Positions 34,916-45,245 are shown, numbered from the stretch's first letter. The stretch: 64,000 bases of DNA from Myxococcales bacterium (GCA_012798435.1 JAAZNF010000092.1:62001-126000), one strand, 5' to 3'. Translations and numbers: made by a program. The notes: generated from the sequence alone by a model not told the origin.

Positions 34916-36649
34916 ATGGGCACGGGCGACTGGGGACACATGAGCGGCGCGCAGGGGGTGGTGGACAGCCTGCGCCGGGCCGGCGCCACGCGCGTGTTCG
35001 GTTTGCCATCGGTGGAGAACAGCCTGCTGTTCGAGGCTCTGCGGGGCTCGGGGCTGGAGCTGGTGCTAGCCACACGCGAGGCCGGCGCGGCCATGATGGC
35101 CGACGCCCATGCCCGCCTCACCGGCTCGGTCGGGGTGTGCCTGCTCTCCGCGGGGCCGGGGTTGCTCTCGGCGCTGGAGGGCATCGCCCAGGCGCGCCGG
35201 GACTCGTCGCCGCTCCTGGTCCTGATCGCCGGGGCGCCCTCGGGCGGCAGCGCCGCCTTCACCGAGCCGTTTCCGGAGGCCCGAGCCGCGGTCCGGCCCT
35301 TGTGCAAGGAGACGATCCGCGTCGAGGCGGCCGAGGAGGTCCCGCTGCACCTGTCCCGGGCATTGCGCTTGTGCCGGGAGGGGGAGCCGGGCCCGGTAGT
35401 GGTCGAGATCCCGCGCGAGGTCCAGCGCGAGCGCGCCCGCATGGAGGGCACCGGCTTCCGGCCTGGGCCGCGCGTGCTGGACGAGGCGGCCGAGGCCGGG
35501 CTGAAGCAGGCGCTCTCGCTCATCGAACGCTCACCCCGCATCTGTCTGTACGTCGGCGCCGGCGCCGTCGAGGCCGCCGAGGAGGTGGCCGAGCTGGCGG
35601 TCCGTCTCGGCGCCCCGGTGGCCAGCACCATCTCCGGCCTGGGCGTGCTGCCCTTCATCCATCCCTGGTCCGTGGGCTTCGGACCGGGGCCGGCGGGGAA
35701 CCCGGTCGCCGAGAAGGCCTTCGCGGACTGCACCCTCTTGCTGGCCGTGGGCTGCCGCTTCGCCGAGGCAGCCACCGGGTTCGGATGCTTTCGCCCCGGC
35801 GTACCGATGGTGCACGTCGACGTCGCCCCCCGGCCCCTGAACGCGAGCTTTCCGAAGACGCTCCAGATCGCAGCGCCGGCCCGCCTGGCGTTGCGCTACC
35901 TGCTCGACCGGCTCGCCGCGCGCGAGCGCCCCGAATTGTGCGAGCTCATCCGCAACGAGAAACGCGCGCTGCGGTCCGCGCTGGACGAGCGGCCCGAACT
36001 CTCGGACGCCGTCGATCCCATCCGCTTCTTCCGGGTGCTGCGGGAGCTGCTTGCCGGGGAGGACGTGCTGGTGCTGGACTGCGGCCAGCACGCCTTCTAC
36101 GCCCTGTCGGCCTTTCCGGTCATGGCGCCGCGGCGCTGGCTCATGCCGGTGGATTTCCGCTCGGCGGGGTTCGCGGTGCCCGCGGCGGTAGCCGCCAAAC
36201 TGGCGCTGCCGGAGAACCACGTGGTGGCCTGCGTGGGCGATGCGGGTTTCGCGGTGAGCGGCTTCGAGCTGCTCACCGCCAGGCGTTGCAACGTCTCCCC
36301 GGTGGTGGCGGTCTTCGCCGATGAGAACCTGGGCCTGGTGCGCGCCGCCCAGGAGAAGCTCCTCGGTCGCGAGTCCTGCGTGGACCTCGTCCCGGTGGAC
36401 TACCAGAAGCTGGCCGAGTCCCTGGGGGTGGCCTACCTGCGGGCGCGCCGGGACGCCGAGCTCGGCGAGACGCTCCGGCGGGCGCTGACCCTGGAGGCGC
36501 CGGTGATCCTGGAGGTGCGAGCCAGCTACCGGGAAAGCCCTCGCTTCTTGCAGGCGGTGCTGCGCTCGGAGTGGGAGCGGATGCCCCGCTCGCTCGCCCT
36601 ACGGCTCGGGGCGCGCATGCTGCTGCGGCGGCTTTTCGGGAGGCGCTGA
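34916..36649 (+). CDS. Thiamine-diphosphate-dependent enzyme (acetolactate synthase-like)
   Basis: 577 residues: PYR domain, central TH3 domain, PP domain. FGLPSVENSLLFEAL near 27-41 and REAGAAMMADAHARLTG near 56-72 match the ThDP pyrimidine domain with its catalytic Glu. The PP domain has GDAGFAVSGFEL near 441, where the usual GDG is GDA, and the partner Asn-Asn is replaced by Ala-Asp (VFADENLGLVR). So metal and diphosphate would be held by Asp residues. Acetolactate synthase, glyoxylate carboligase, oxalyl-CoA decarboxylase or a sulfo-pyruvate type are all possible. No small regulatory subunit (ilvN) is near, so it is probably not biosynthetic branched-chain enzyme. AAGGAG is 8 nt upstream. 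Confidence 0.75.
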   Translation: MGTGDWGHMSGAQGVVDSLRRAGATRVFGLPSVENSLLFEALRGSGLELVLATREAGAAMMADAHARLTGSVGVCLLSAGPGLLSALEGIAQARRDSSPLLVLIAGAPSGGSAAFTEPFPEARAAVRPLCKETIRVEAAEEVPLHLSRALRLCREGEPGPVVVEIPREVQRERARMEGTGFRPGPRVLDEAAEAGLKQALSLIERSPRICLYVGAGAVEAAEEVAELAVRLGAPVASTISGLGVLPFIHPWSVGFGPGPAGNPVAEKAFADCTLLLAVGCRFAEAATGFGCFRPGVPMVHVDVAPRPLNASFPKTLQIAAPARLALRYLLDRLAARERPELCELIRNEKRALRSALDERPELSDAVDPIRFFRVLRELLAGEDVLVLDCGQHAFYALSAFPVMAPRRWLMPVDFRSAGFAVPAAVAAKLALPENHVVACVGDAGFAVSGFELLTARRCNVSPVVAVFADENLGLVRAAQEKLLGRESCVDLVPVDYQKLAESLGVAYLRARRDAELGETLRRALTLEAPVILEVRASYRESPRFLQAVLRSEWERMPRSLALRLGARMLLRRLFGRR

Positions 36650-36658
36650 GGTGGGCCG

Positions 36659-37198
36659 TCAGTGCGGCCGGATCCGCGGCTTGCGCTCGTCTTCGTCCTC
36701 GTCCTCGTCGTCATCCTCGTCGCGGTCATGGGGGCGGATCAGCGGAAGGCGATCGTCTCGTCGTTCGTCGTGGGGACGGATCTCGGGCCGCCGATCGTGG
36801 GGGCGGATGTCCGGCGAGTCGTCGTGGGGGCGGACGCGCGGCCCATCCCGGTGGGGCCGGACGGCCGGTGGAGGGTTGCCGCGCTGGTAGCGGTTCGACC
36901 GGTAGGCGTCGCCCCGGTGGCGGTACCACTCGTAGTAGGCAGCGCGATGGGCGCGCCAGTGGGAGATGTACACGTGGCGCTCGTGGGCGGGCACCCACAC
37001 CTGGACTCCGTTGACCCAGTAGAAGGGGAGGCCGTCGTCGGTGAAGTACACCACGTAGCCGTCGTACAGGATGGGCTCGTAGCCATATTCCACGATCGGC
37101 GCATCCACCACCACCACCCCGTGCGGGATGTGCGCCCGGAAGACGCAGCCCGAAAGGGGCAGGGACAAGGCGGCCAGAATGAGCGGGATCGGTTTCAT
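36659..37198 (-). CDS. Lipoprotein with PH-repeat tail and acidic tract
   Basis: 179 residues. Lipobox SGC near residue 18. Residues 20-105 form an aromatic, Tyr/Val/His-rich domain with no recognised family (YGYEPILYDGYVVYFTDDGL). The last 75 residues contain six short Arg-Pro-His units spaced by Asp/Arg-rich linkers (VRPH, VRPH, IRPH, IRPH, IRPH, IRPH), and a run of about 11 acidic residues lies just before the final unit. The His/Asp-rich tail could bind a metal or polymer; this is inference. AAGGAGGAA is just upstream of the ATG. It ends 9 bp from the ThDP gene (convergent). Confidence 0.75.
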   Translation of the reverse strand: MKPIPLILAALSLPLSGCVFRAHIPHGVVVVDAPIVEYGYEPILYDGYVVYFTDDGLPFYWVNGVQVWVPAHERHVYISHWRAHRAAYYEWYRHRGDAYRSNRYQRGNPPPAVRPHRDGPRVRPHDDSPDIRPHDRRPEIRPHDERRDDRLPLIRPHDRDEDDDEDEDEDERKPRIRPH

Positions 37199-37283
37199 GG
37201 GTTCCTCCTTGGGGACAGTGTATGGCCAGTGTCCACAGGGATCAACGGGACGAGGAGGGGCAACATTCAATCGTCCGTCGTGG

Positions 37284-37311
37284 TTGCGGCCGGCCGGCCA
37301 TCTGCTATGCT
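37284..37311 (+). promoter_or_regulatory. Predicted promoter of the ABC operon (leaderless)
   Basis: TTGCGG (37284-37289), 16 bp, TATGCT (37306-37311), then 6 nt to the GTG at 37318. No Shine-Dalgarno. Confidence 0.5.
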
Positions 37312-37317
37312 GCCCTC

Positions 37318-38242
<925 letters not shown>

Positions 38243-38250
<8 letters not shown>

Positions 38251-39094
38251 GGCCGGTGCAGACACGGGCCGCATCCTGGACCAGGGCTACCGTCGATTCA
38301 CCGGCGCGCGCCGTCCCCCCGCGCGGGTGTCCTGGGTGATCGCCCTGGAGGAGTTGCGCCAGGCCTGGAAGGAGAAGCACTTTCGCCGCGTGGTCTGGGC
38401 CGCGCTGCTGCCGCTGCTGTTCTTCGGGGTGCTGGTGTTTCTCAAGCGCTTCATGCCCATGGTCGGCTTCGGCGGCGACGAGGGGGTGCGCCTGTTCCGG
38501 GTGCAGCAGTTCTGGTCGGTGTTCGTGGTCTTCTACGTGGGCCGCAACGCCATCGGGGAGGAGCTGCGCACCGGCGCGCTCGAGCTGATCTTTTCTCGCC
38601 CGGTGAGCTTTCCGCGATACCTGGCCGGCAAGTGGCTGGCGCTCGTTCTGGCGGTGGTGGGGATCATCGCGGTGCCAGTGTGCCTGCTCGGGCTGTTCGA
38701 GCTGCTGTGGACACCGGGGAGCGACCTCGCGCACTTTGCACGCCTGGTGACGAGTGCGGTGTTTGCGAGCGTGCTCGTCGGGTTGGCCCAGGGAGCGCTC
38801 ATGCTGGCCATCTCGGCGCTGGCCGGGCGGGGGACGGCCGCCGGCGTGGTGTGGGTGCTCCTGTATCTCGTGCTGGGAGGAGCGGCCGAGGGCGTCTCCC
38901 ACGCCACCGGTTCGATGGAGGCCCTGGCTCTGTCGCTGAACGGCGCCGGCGGTGGGCTCTTCTCGAACCTCATGGGGTCGTCGACGTTCCAGGCGACGGT
39001 GCCGGCCTGTCTGGCGGGGCTGGTGGGGTACGCGGCCCTGGGCGCGGGGCTCACCTTGCTGCGCCTGCGGCGCTACCGGAAGGGAGCGTCATGA
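38243..39094 (+). CDS. ABC-2 type transporter permease
   Basis: 283 residues. A cytoplasmic N-terminus of about 45 residues precedes six hydrophobic helices (from LLPLLFFGVLVFLKRF at about 54). IGEELRTGALELIFSRPVSFPRYLAGKWLAL near 110-140 is the ABC-2/YhjD-like motif linking the coupling helix and membrane domain. It overlaps the upstream ATPase by 8 bp and the next ATPase by 4 bp, so the products are probably made in fixed ratio. Inner membrane. Without a substrate-binding protein nearby, export is more likely than uptake; the cargo is unknown. Confidence 0.85.
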
Positions 39095-40008
39095 ACCTGA
39101 CGATCCGCGCCCGGAACCTCTCCAAGTGGTTCGGCCAGGTGGTGGCGCTGAACGACCTCACCTTCGAGCTGGCGGCCCCGCTGATCGGGTTACTGGGCCA
39201 GAACGGCGCGGGGAAATCCACCCTGCTCAAGCTCCTGGTCGGCCTTCTCGCTCCGTCGCGCGGCGAGGTCAGCCTGGATGGGCGCCATCCCCGCCACGAC
39301 CGGCGACTGCGGCGCCAGCTCGGGTACAGCCCTGAGCTCGATCGCTTCTACGAGGATCTCTCTCCGGCCGAGTTCTTGCTGGTGATGACCCGCCTGCACG
39401 GCCTGCCCGCCGAAGCGGCCCGGACGGCGACACAAGAGACGCTGGAGCGCGTGGGCCTGTCCGCGCATGCGCAACGGCCCATCCGCACCCTGTCCCATGG
39501 CATGCGCCAGCGCCTGAAGGTGGCGCAGGCCCTGGCGCACCGGCCGCGCCTGCTGGTGCTGGACGAGCCGCTGGCCGGGCTGGATCCGCTCGGCCGCATC
39601 GAGTTGAATCGCCTGTTTCGCGAGGAGGCCGCCGCCGGCTGCACCATCTGGATCTCCAGCCACGTCTTGCACGAGCTGCAGGCCCTCACCGACACGGTGC
39701 TGTTGCTGCACCGCGGGCGGCTGCTCGCCGAGGGCTCGGTGCGCCGGATCCGCGATCTCATCGATGCCCATCCGCACCGGGTGGCGGTCGGCTGCGCGCG
39801 GCCCCGGGAGCTGGGCGCCGAGCTGGCGCGCCTCGATCACGTGCGGCGCATCGAGTTCACCGCCAAGGGCCTGGTGGTGGAGACCGAGCGCGCGGACGAG
39901 TGTTACGACGCGCTGGGGCGGCTGGGGGCCGAGGGCACCCTGGGCATCCATTCCCTGGACGCGCTGGACGACAACCTGGAGGCCGTGTTCCGGTACCTGA
40001 CTCAATGA
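39091..40008 (+). CDS. ABC transporter ATP-binding protein (second of pair)
   Basis: 305 residues. Walker A GQNGAGKSTLLK near 36, signature LSHGMRQRLK near 129, Walker B LLVLDEPLAGLDP near 150, SSH switch near 188. It shares layout with the first ATPase, including the C-terminal extension, but sequence is clearly different, so it is a paralogue rather than a duplicate. Start ATG overlaps the preceding permease stop (ATGA), and the stop overlaps the next permease start. It would pair with the downstream permease. Confidence 0.9.
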   Translation: MNLTIRARNLSKWFGQVVALNDLTFELAAPLIGLLGQNGAGKSTLLKLLVGLLAPSRGEVSLDGRHPRHDRRLRRQLGYSPELDRFYEDLSPAEFLLVMTRLHGLPAEAARTATQETLERVGLSAHAQRPIRTLSHGMRQRLKVAQALAHRPRLLVLDEPLAGLDPLGRIELNRLFREEAAAGCTIWISSHVLHELQALTDTVLLLHRGRLLAEGSVRRIRDLIDAHPHRVAVGCARPRELGAELARLDHVRRIEFTAKGLVVETERADECYDALGRLGAEGTLGIHSLDALDDNLEAVFRYLTQ

Positions 40009-40805
40009 ACCCGACTGGCGAATCCAACCCTCCGCCCTCATCTGCGCTGGCCGCCGCTTTGGTGGCCCGCTTGTTCTTCCGCACCGGCCTGCCGCGTCGG
40101 CGCCTCCTGTGGTTGTCCGTGTTGTTGCTGCTGCCGCTCTTGGCCGCCCTCGCCTACCGCCTGTCCGGCGAAGGAGAGGGCTCGGCGTGGTTTCGCGAGA
40201 CCGCCGTGCCCATGTTCGTCGAGTTCTTCGCGCTCGGCCTGTCTCTATATCTAGGCGTCGCCAGCCTGGCCGATGAGATCGAGGACGGCACCATCGTGTT
40301 CTTGTTCTGCCGGCCCGTGCCGCGCGGGCTGGTCTTGCTGGCCAAGGTGGTGGCGGTGATCGGGGTGGCCGGGATCGGGCTCTCGGCGTCGCTACTGCTC
40401 GTGTTTCTGGGCTGCCACCTGCCCGACGGAGACGCGCTGTGGGCCGCGGCTCCGCTGCTGGTCCGCGTCCTGGGCGTGCTGTGGCTGGAGGTGCTGGTCT
40501 ACACCGGTTTGTTCTCACTGGCGGGCTCGTTGCTGCGCCGGCCCATGTTGCTGTCCATCATCTTCGGGTTCGGTTGGGAGGTAACGGCCAGCCACCTGCC
40601 GGGGGACCTGCCGCGGCTCACTTTGATGTTCTACCTGCGCTCGCTGCTGGGGCTCTCCCCCGGGGCCGAGAACATGCTGTCTTCGCTGGTGCCCCCGCTG
40701 CCGCCGGCGGACGCCGCCACGGCCCTGGCGGTGCTGCTGAGCGCGGCCGGGGTGTTCATCTCTCTCGCTGCCTGGATCATCGGCCGACGCGAGTACCGCC
40801 TGTAG
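40005..40805 (+). CDS. ABC-2 type transporter permease
   Basis: 266 residues, six hydrophobic helices, beginning with a basic cytoplasmic N-terminus. DEIEDGTIVFLFCRPVPRGLVLLAKVVAV near 85-113 is the counterpart of the coupling motif in the upstream permease, so both belong to the ABC-2 export family. The gene overlaps the ATPase stop by 4 bp. It is last in the operon; the next gene is convergent, 13 bp away, leaving no room for a separate terminator. Confidence 0.85.
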   Translation: MNPTGESNPPPSSALAAALVARLFFRTGLPRRRLLWLSVLLLLPLLAALAYRLSGEGEGSAWFRETAVPMFVEFFALGLSLYLGVASLADEIEDGTIVFLFCRPVPRGLVLLAKVVAVIGVAGIGLSASLLLVFLGCHLPDGDALWAAAPLLVRVLGVLWLEVLVYTGLFSLAGSLLRRPMLLSIIFGFGWEVTASHLPGDLPRLTLMFYLRSLLGLSPGAENMLSSLVPPLPPADAATALAVLLSAAGVFISLAAWIIGRREYRL

Positions 40806-40818
40806 CTGTTGCGCCGGC

Positions 40819-41772
40819 TCACTGGAGCACGCGGCCGTGGAGCACGGCCTCCAGCCGGAACAAGAGCTCCTGCTCGGCCTCGTTCAGCGACTCGGCGCCG
40901 TGGGCCTGCAGGCGCAGGTCCAGCTCGGCCCGGCGCCCTACCAGCACCCGCCGCTCATCGGGAGACAGCGCCTCGATCCCCGCCTGCTCGGCGCGGCGCA
41001 GCAAGGCGTCGAAGGAGGGCGCGGCGGCCCGCCGGGCGATCCAACGCCGGGCCCGGGCCAGCGGCCGAAAGGTGCGGGCGCTTCCCGCGGGCCGTGACAG
41101 GCGGCGTTCCAGCAGGGCGAGCCGGAGCTCCTGGATGTTGATCACCGCCAGCAGCCCGAGCAACATGAGCGACAGCGCGCCGAAGTCCGAGAGGATGGCG
41201 TACACCGCGGCTCCGATCAGCACGGCGAGCGACGTCACCGCGCTGACCAGCCGGGCGCGCGCCGCTCCCAGGCGGCGGTACAGGATGGCCCGGAAGGCCT
41301 GTCCGCCGTCCAGGGGATACACCGGCAGCAGGTTGAACAGCAGCAGCACCAGGTTGAGCCAGAACAGGGCCGCGGCCAGCCACCCGGCGAAGCCGGCCGG
41401 GTCGAGGACGGCGCGAAGCAGCAGGGCCGGGATCAGCAGCACCAGATTGACCGCCGGACCGGCCAGGGCCACCACGATGGACTGGCGACGGGAGAGCGGC
41501 CCGGCATGCTCCATCAACCCACCGAACAGGTGCAAGGTGATGCCCAGGATGTGCTGGCCGAAGCGGCGCGCCACCAGGGCGTGCCCCAGCTCGTGCAGCA
41601 GGATGATGAGGGCGAGCAGGAGCAGCCACAGCAGGAGCTCCGGTTGGCGGTTCATCAGCGCCTGCAACCCGAAGAAGGTGGCGATGAGGATGGCCCACAG
41701 CGAGAGGTACACCGGGATGCCGAAGAGGGTCAGCACCCGGTAGCGGCTGTCGAGGCGGTTTTCGCTGAGCAC
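40819..41772 (-). CDS. Site-2 protease family (M50) membrane metallopeptidase
   Basis: 317 residues, about five or six membrane helices. HELGHALVARRFG near 60-72 is the zinc-binding HExxH in the first helix; NLLPVYPLDGGQAFRAIL near 148-165 carries the conserved Asp of the third ligand region. The C-terminal 100 residues are hydrophilic and helical with no PDZ domain, unlike RseP. Such proteases cut membrane-bound substrates such as anti-sigma factors; the target is not visible here. The start is GTG. It is 27 bp from lolA, so the two may be co-transcribed. Confidence 0.85.
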   Translation of the reverse strand: MLSENRLDSRYRVLTLFGIPVYLSLWAILIATFFGLQALMNRQPELLLWLLLLALIILLHELGHALVARRFGQHILGITLHLFGGLMEHAGPLSRRQSIVVALAGPAVNLVLLIPALLLRAVLDPAGFAGWLAAALFWLNLVLLLFNLLPVYPLDGGQAFRAILYRRLGAARARLVSAVTSLAVLIGAAVYAILSDFGALSLMLLGLLAVINIQELRLALLERRLSRPAGSARTFRPLARARRWIARRAAAPSFDALLRRAEQAGIEALSPDERRVLVGRRAELDLRLQAHGAESLNEAEQELLFRLEAVLHGRVLQ

Positions 41773-41799
41773 GCTTGCCTGCCAGAGCGGCGCCCCACG

Positions 41800-42444
41800 C
41801 TAGGGGCGGGGCGCTTCGATGACCTCCACGCCGGGCGGGATGTCGAAACGAAAGGCCTCGTCCTTGAGGCCCACGTTCACCGCCATGCGGGAGAAGAACA
41901 AGTGGTTCTCGTTGCCGCCTGGGTCCAGGACCAGCGTCTCGCTCACCCGGTAGGTTTGCTTCTCCACCACGAAGAAGAGCCGGGAGAAGCGGGCGGGCTT
42001 GCGCGGGGTGAGTTCGAGCACCCAGTGCTCCGGCCCGCCCAGGTCGCTGCGCGTGGCGAAGGCCACCTCGAACTCCTCCCGCAGCTTGCCCCGGCCCCAC
42101 AGGAAGGTCACCGCGGTGGAGAGCTCGGCGTCGCTGAAGGAGCGCTGCACCATCACCTGCTCGAGCTCCGGGTCGTAGATGTACAGTGCCGTCCCGTCGG
42201 CCACAAAGTGCTTCTCCTGGGGGGTGCGGTAGTCCCAACGCATGCGCCCGGGCTTCTTGATGTACACGAAACCCGTGCTCTGCTTCTTCTGACCCAGGGC
42301 CTTGCTCTGGTACTCCTGGCGAAAGGAGGCCTGAAAGTCGGTGGTGGTCTCGTAGAACTTCTGGACCCCGTCGGCCACCTGGGCCGCGCTGGGGGCGGCG
42401 GCGGGCGGGGCCAGTAGAAGCAGCAGGCTGCACAAGGTATTCAT
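41800..42444 (-). CDS. lolA: Outer-membrane lipoprotein carrier protein LolA
   Basis: 214 residues with a signal peptide (to about 21). LolA ferries lipoproteins from LolCDE across the periplasm to the outer membrane, fitting the many lipoproteins in the window. Family features: FYETTTDFQASFRQEYQSK near 28-46 and GFVYIKKPGRMRWDYRTPQEKHFVADGTALYIYDPELEQV near 57-96, the hallmark GxxxxxxPgrfrWdY of LolA. AGGACG is just upstream of the ATG. It lies between the site-2 protease and rimO (17 bp). Confidence 0.92.
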   Translation of the reverse strand: MNTLCSLLLLLAPPAAAPSAAQVADGVQKFYETTTDFQASFRQEYQSKALGQKKQSTGFVYIKKPGRMRWDYRTPQEKHFVADGTALYIYDPELEQVMVQRSFSDAELSTAVTFLWGRGKLREEFEVAFATRSDLGGPEHWVLELTPRKPARFSRLFFVVEKQTYRVSETLVLDPGGNENHLFFSRMAVNVGLKDEAFRFDIPPGVEVIEAPRP

Positions 42445-42461
42445 GGCGTCCTCCACCGGGC

Positions 42462-43838
42462 TCAAGCAGAGCAGACGGTCGCCGTGGGCGGGGCATTCAG
42501 CGCCGCGTGGCTGCCGTCGGGCGTCTCGGCCTCGAGATCGTACGCGTCCACCCGGCGCACCACCGCCCGCACCATGTCCCCCGGCTCGCCCCGCCCGCGG
42601 ACGAAGGTCGCGCCGTCCACCTCCGGCGCCTGGCTGGCGCTCCGGCCCAGCAGGCGCTCGCCGTCGGTGCCCTCGATGAGCACCTCGACGGTCTTTCCCA
42701 GCAGGCCGCGGTGGTACTCCAGGGCGAGATCGTGTTGCAGGCGCATCAGCCGCTCGCGGCGCGCGCGGGCGACGGATGCCGCGGGCCGTCCGGGCAGGCG
42801 CGCGGCCGGCGTGCCCGGCTCCGGAGAGAAACAGAACACGCCCAGCCGTTCGAAGCGGCACCGGCGCACAAAGCGCTCGAGGGTCCGGAAGGCGCGCGCG
42901 TCCTCGCCGGGGAAGCCGGTCATGAGAGTGGTGCGCAGCACCAGCCCTGGCACCTCGGCGCGCAGCCGCTCCACCAGGCGAACCAGCGCAGCGAAATCCC
43001 CGCCGCGGCGCATGGCCCGCAGCACCCCGCCATCCGCGTGCTGTAGCGGCAGGTCGAGGTAGGGCAACACCGGCTCTCCCCGGGCGAGCACGCGCAGCAG
43101 GCCACGCTCGAGGCCGCTGGGGTAGAGGTACATCAAGCGCAGCCAGTACAGGCCGGGGGTGCCCGCCAGCGCCTCCACCAGGTGCGCCAGGCGCGGCCGG
43201 CCCCGCAGGTCGCTCCCCCAGGACGAGAGGTCCTGGGCCACCAGCACGATTTCCTTGATGCCCAGACGGGTGAGCGTCTCCGCCTCGCGGCACAGATCCG
43301 AGAGCGGGCGCGACCGCTGGGGGCCGCGCAGCGATGGGATGATGCAGAAGGAGCAGCGTCGCGAGCACCCCTCGGCCACCTTGAGGTAGGCCGCGCCCGG
43401 CGACAGGGAGTTGGCCCGCGGGGTGCGGTGGCTGGGCAAGAACGAGCGGCGCGGCGCGGCGCAGGAGAAGACGGGCGAGTCGGGACGGGCCAGCGCCCGG
43501 GCCAGGCGGCCCACCTCGGCCGGGCCGGCGATCGCGTCGATCTCGGGCGCCAGGCGGGCGAGCTCCTTCGCCCCCAGGCGGGCCGGCAGGCAGCCGCACA
43601 CGATCAGGCGCCGGCAGCGCCCCGACCGCCGCAGTTCGCTGAAGCGGCGGATGGCCTCCAGGGACTCCTGCACCGCGTCCCCCACGAAGGCGCAGGTGGC
43701 CAGGATGATGAGGTCGGCCTCGGCCGGGTCGTCCACCGCGACACGGCCACCGCCAGCGGCGCCGGCCCACAGGATCTCCGCGTCCACCCGGTTCTTGGGG
43801 CAGCCCAGCGAGACGATGTGGAAGGTCGATGGCGACAT
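42462..43838 (-). CDS. rimO: Ribosomal protein S12 methylthiotransferase RimO
   Basis: 458 residues. Radical SAM enzyme that adds a methylthio group to Asp of ribosomal protein S12. The N-terminal UPF0004 domain has SLGCPKNRVDAEIL near 9-22 and three cysteines for the auxiliary [4Fe-4S] cluster. The radical SAM motif is CSRRCSFCIIPSLRG near 151-165. A C-terminal TRAM domain covers about the last 65 residues. GCPKN...VDaE distinguishes RimO from MiaB, which reads GCxxNxxDSE. Similar activity on tRNA cannot be fully excluded. Confidence 0.9.
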   Translation of the reverse strand: MSPSTFHIVSLGCPKNRVDAEILWAGAAGGGRVAVDDPAEADLIILATCAFVGDAVQESLEAIRRFSELRRSGRCRRLIVCGCLPARLGAKELARLAPEIDAIAGPAEVGRLARALARPDSPVFSCAAPRRSFLPSHRTPRANSLSPGAAYLKVAEGCSRRCSFCIIPSLRGPQRSRPLSDLCREAETLTRLGIKEIVLVAQDLSSWGSDLRGRPRLAHLVEALAGTPGLYWLRLMYLYPSGLERGLLRVLARGEPVLPYLDLPLQHADGGVLRAMRRGGDFAALVRLVERLRAEVPGLVLRTTLMTGFPGEDARAFRTLERFVRRCRFERLGVFCFSPEPGTPAARLPGRPAASVARARRERLMRLQHDLALEYHRGLLGKTVEVLIEGTDGERLLGRSASQAPEVDGATFVRGRGEPGDMVRAVVRRVDAYDLEAETPDGSHAALNAPPTATVCSA

Positions 43839-43895
43839 GCGAGTGTCCTGCTCGGGGCGCGAAGGCGCGGCGGCGGGCGGTGACCGCGGCCCGCG

Positions 43896-45245
43896 CTAGA
43901 ACCCGTAAGCCTTTCCCTCCTCGACGACCGCTGCGCCCGGGAGGCCCGCCTGCTGCAACGCCTGCCGCAAGCCCTCGGCGGCCAGGGGCTCGCCGTGGTT
44001 CACCAGCCATTTCCCCGGCGGCCCCGGGATGCGCCGAGCCCACTCGAGCAAGGCCGGCTGGTCGGCATGCGCGGAGAAGCCGTTCAGGGTGGCGATGCGC
44101 GCGTGGACCTCGACCGGCTCGCCGTGGATGGTGATCTTCTTCTCACCGTCGATCAACCGGCGCCCGAGGGTGCCCTGGCCCTGGAAGCCGACGAACACCA
44201 CCGTGGTGCTGTCCCGGCCGAGGAAGTTGCGCAGGTGGTGCAGGATGCGCCCGCCAGTGCACATGCCCGCGCCCGCCACCACGATGGCCGGGGGGCGCTG
44301 GTCGCGGATGGCGCGAGACTGGTCGGCGGAGGCGATGCGCCGCAGCGCCGGGAAGGTGAGCGGCAGGCGCCCGTCGCGGATCATCTCTCGCGTCTCGGGG
44401 TCGTAGCACTCGCCGTGGCGCCGGTAGATGTCGGTGGCCCGCTCGCCCATGGGCGAGTCGAGCAGCACCGGGATCTCCGGGATGCGGCCGCTCTCCATCA
44501 GGGCCCGCAGTTGAAAGAGCATCTCCTGGGTACGGCCGATGGCGAAGGCCGGGATCAGCACCATCCCCCGCCGTCGCACCGCCTCCTCGACGATGGTGGC
44601 GAACTCCTCCAGGGTCTCCTCGCGCCCGCGATGGCGCCGGTCGCCGTAGGTGGACTCGATCACTACCGCGTCCGCGGGGGCATCCCAGGCCAGGGTGGGA
44701 TCGCGGATGATGGGGGTGTTCATCACGCCCACGTCGCCGGAGAAGAGCAGGCGCCGGCCCTGGTGCTCGAACAGCACGTGGGAGGATCCGAGGATGTGCC
44801 CGGCGTCGCAGAGGGTGATGGCCAGATCGCCGATCTCGATCCGCTCGCCGTATCCCAGCGGGCGCATGAGCGCGCGGGCCCGGCCGATCTCCTCCTCGGT
44901 GTACAACGGCTCGTCGGACTTCTGGCCGCTGAGCCGCACCGCGTCCCGCCACACCAGCTCGGCGATCTCCAGGGTGGCGGCGTGTCCCAGGATCGGGCCG
45001 GCGAAGCCCAGCGGGGCCAGCAGCGGCGCCCGGCCCGCGTGGTCGAGGTGTCCGTGGGTGAGCACGAGCGCGTCCAGGGCGCCGGGCTCGACCTGGGGGG
45101 GACGCCGGTTCAGCTCCTCGGCGTCGGACTCTCCCTGGACCATGCCGCAATCCACCAGCACCCGCCGGCCGGCCCATTCCACCAGCGTGCACGATCCGGT
45201 GACGCGCCCCGCGGCGCCGAAGAAGGTGAGCGTTCGATCGGACAT
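43896..45245 (-). CDS. MBL-fold/beta-CASP RNA-nuclease-like protein
   Basis: 449 residues. Metallo-beta-lactamase core with LTHGHLDHAGRAPLL near 62-76 (HxHxDH), a central beta-CASP domain, and a C-terminal RNA-specificity segment (LNGFSAHADQPALLEWA near 380-396 with the last His). This is the bacterial/archaeal CPSF-73-like family that processes RNA ends. The start at 45245 has GAGGTGA upstream; a GTG nine bases earlier is possible. It runs between the epimerase-like gene (10 bp gap) and rimO, all on the same strand. RNA substrate unknown. Confidence 0.85.
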   Translation of the reverse strand: MSDRTLTFFGAAGRVTGSCTLVEWAGRRVLVDCGMVQGESDAEELNRRPPQVEPGALDALVLTHGHLDHAGRAPLLAPLGFAGPILGHAATLEIAELVWRDAVRLSGQKSDEPLYTEEEIGRARALMRPLGYGERIEIGDLAITLCDAGHILGSSHVLFEHQGRRLLFSGDVGVMNTPIIRDPTLAWDAPADAVVIESTYGDRRHRGREETLEEFATIVEEAVRRRGMVLIPAFAIGRTQEMLFQLRALMESGRIPEIPVLLDSPMGERATDIYRRHGECYDPETREMIRDGRLPLTFPALRRIASADQSRAIRDQRPPAIVVAGAGMCTGGRILHHLRNFLGRDSTTVVFVGFQGQGTLGRRLIDGEKKITIHGEPVEVHARIATLNGFSAHADQPALLEWARRIPGPPGKWLVNHGEPLAAEGLRQALQQAGLPGAAVVEEGKAYGF

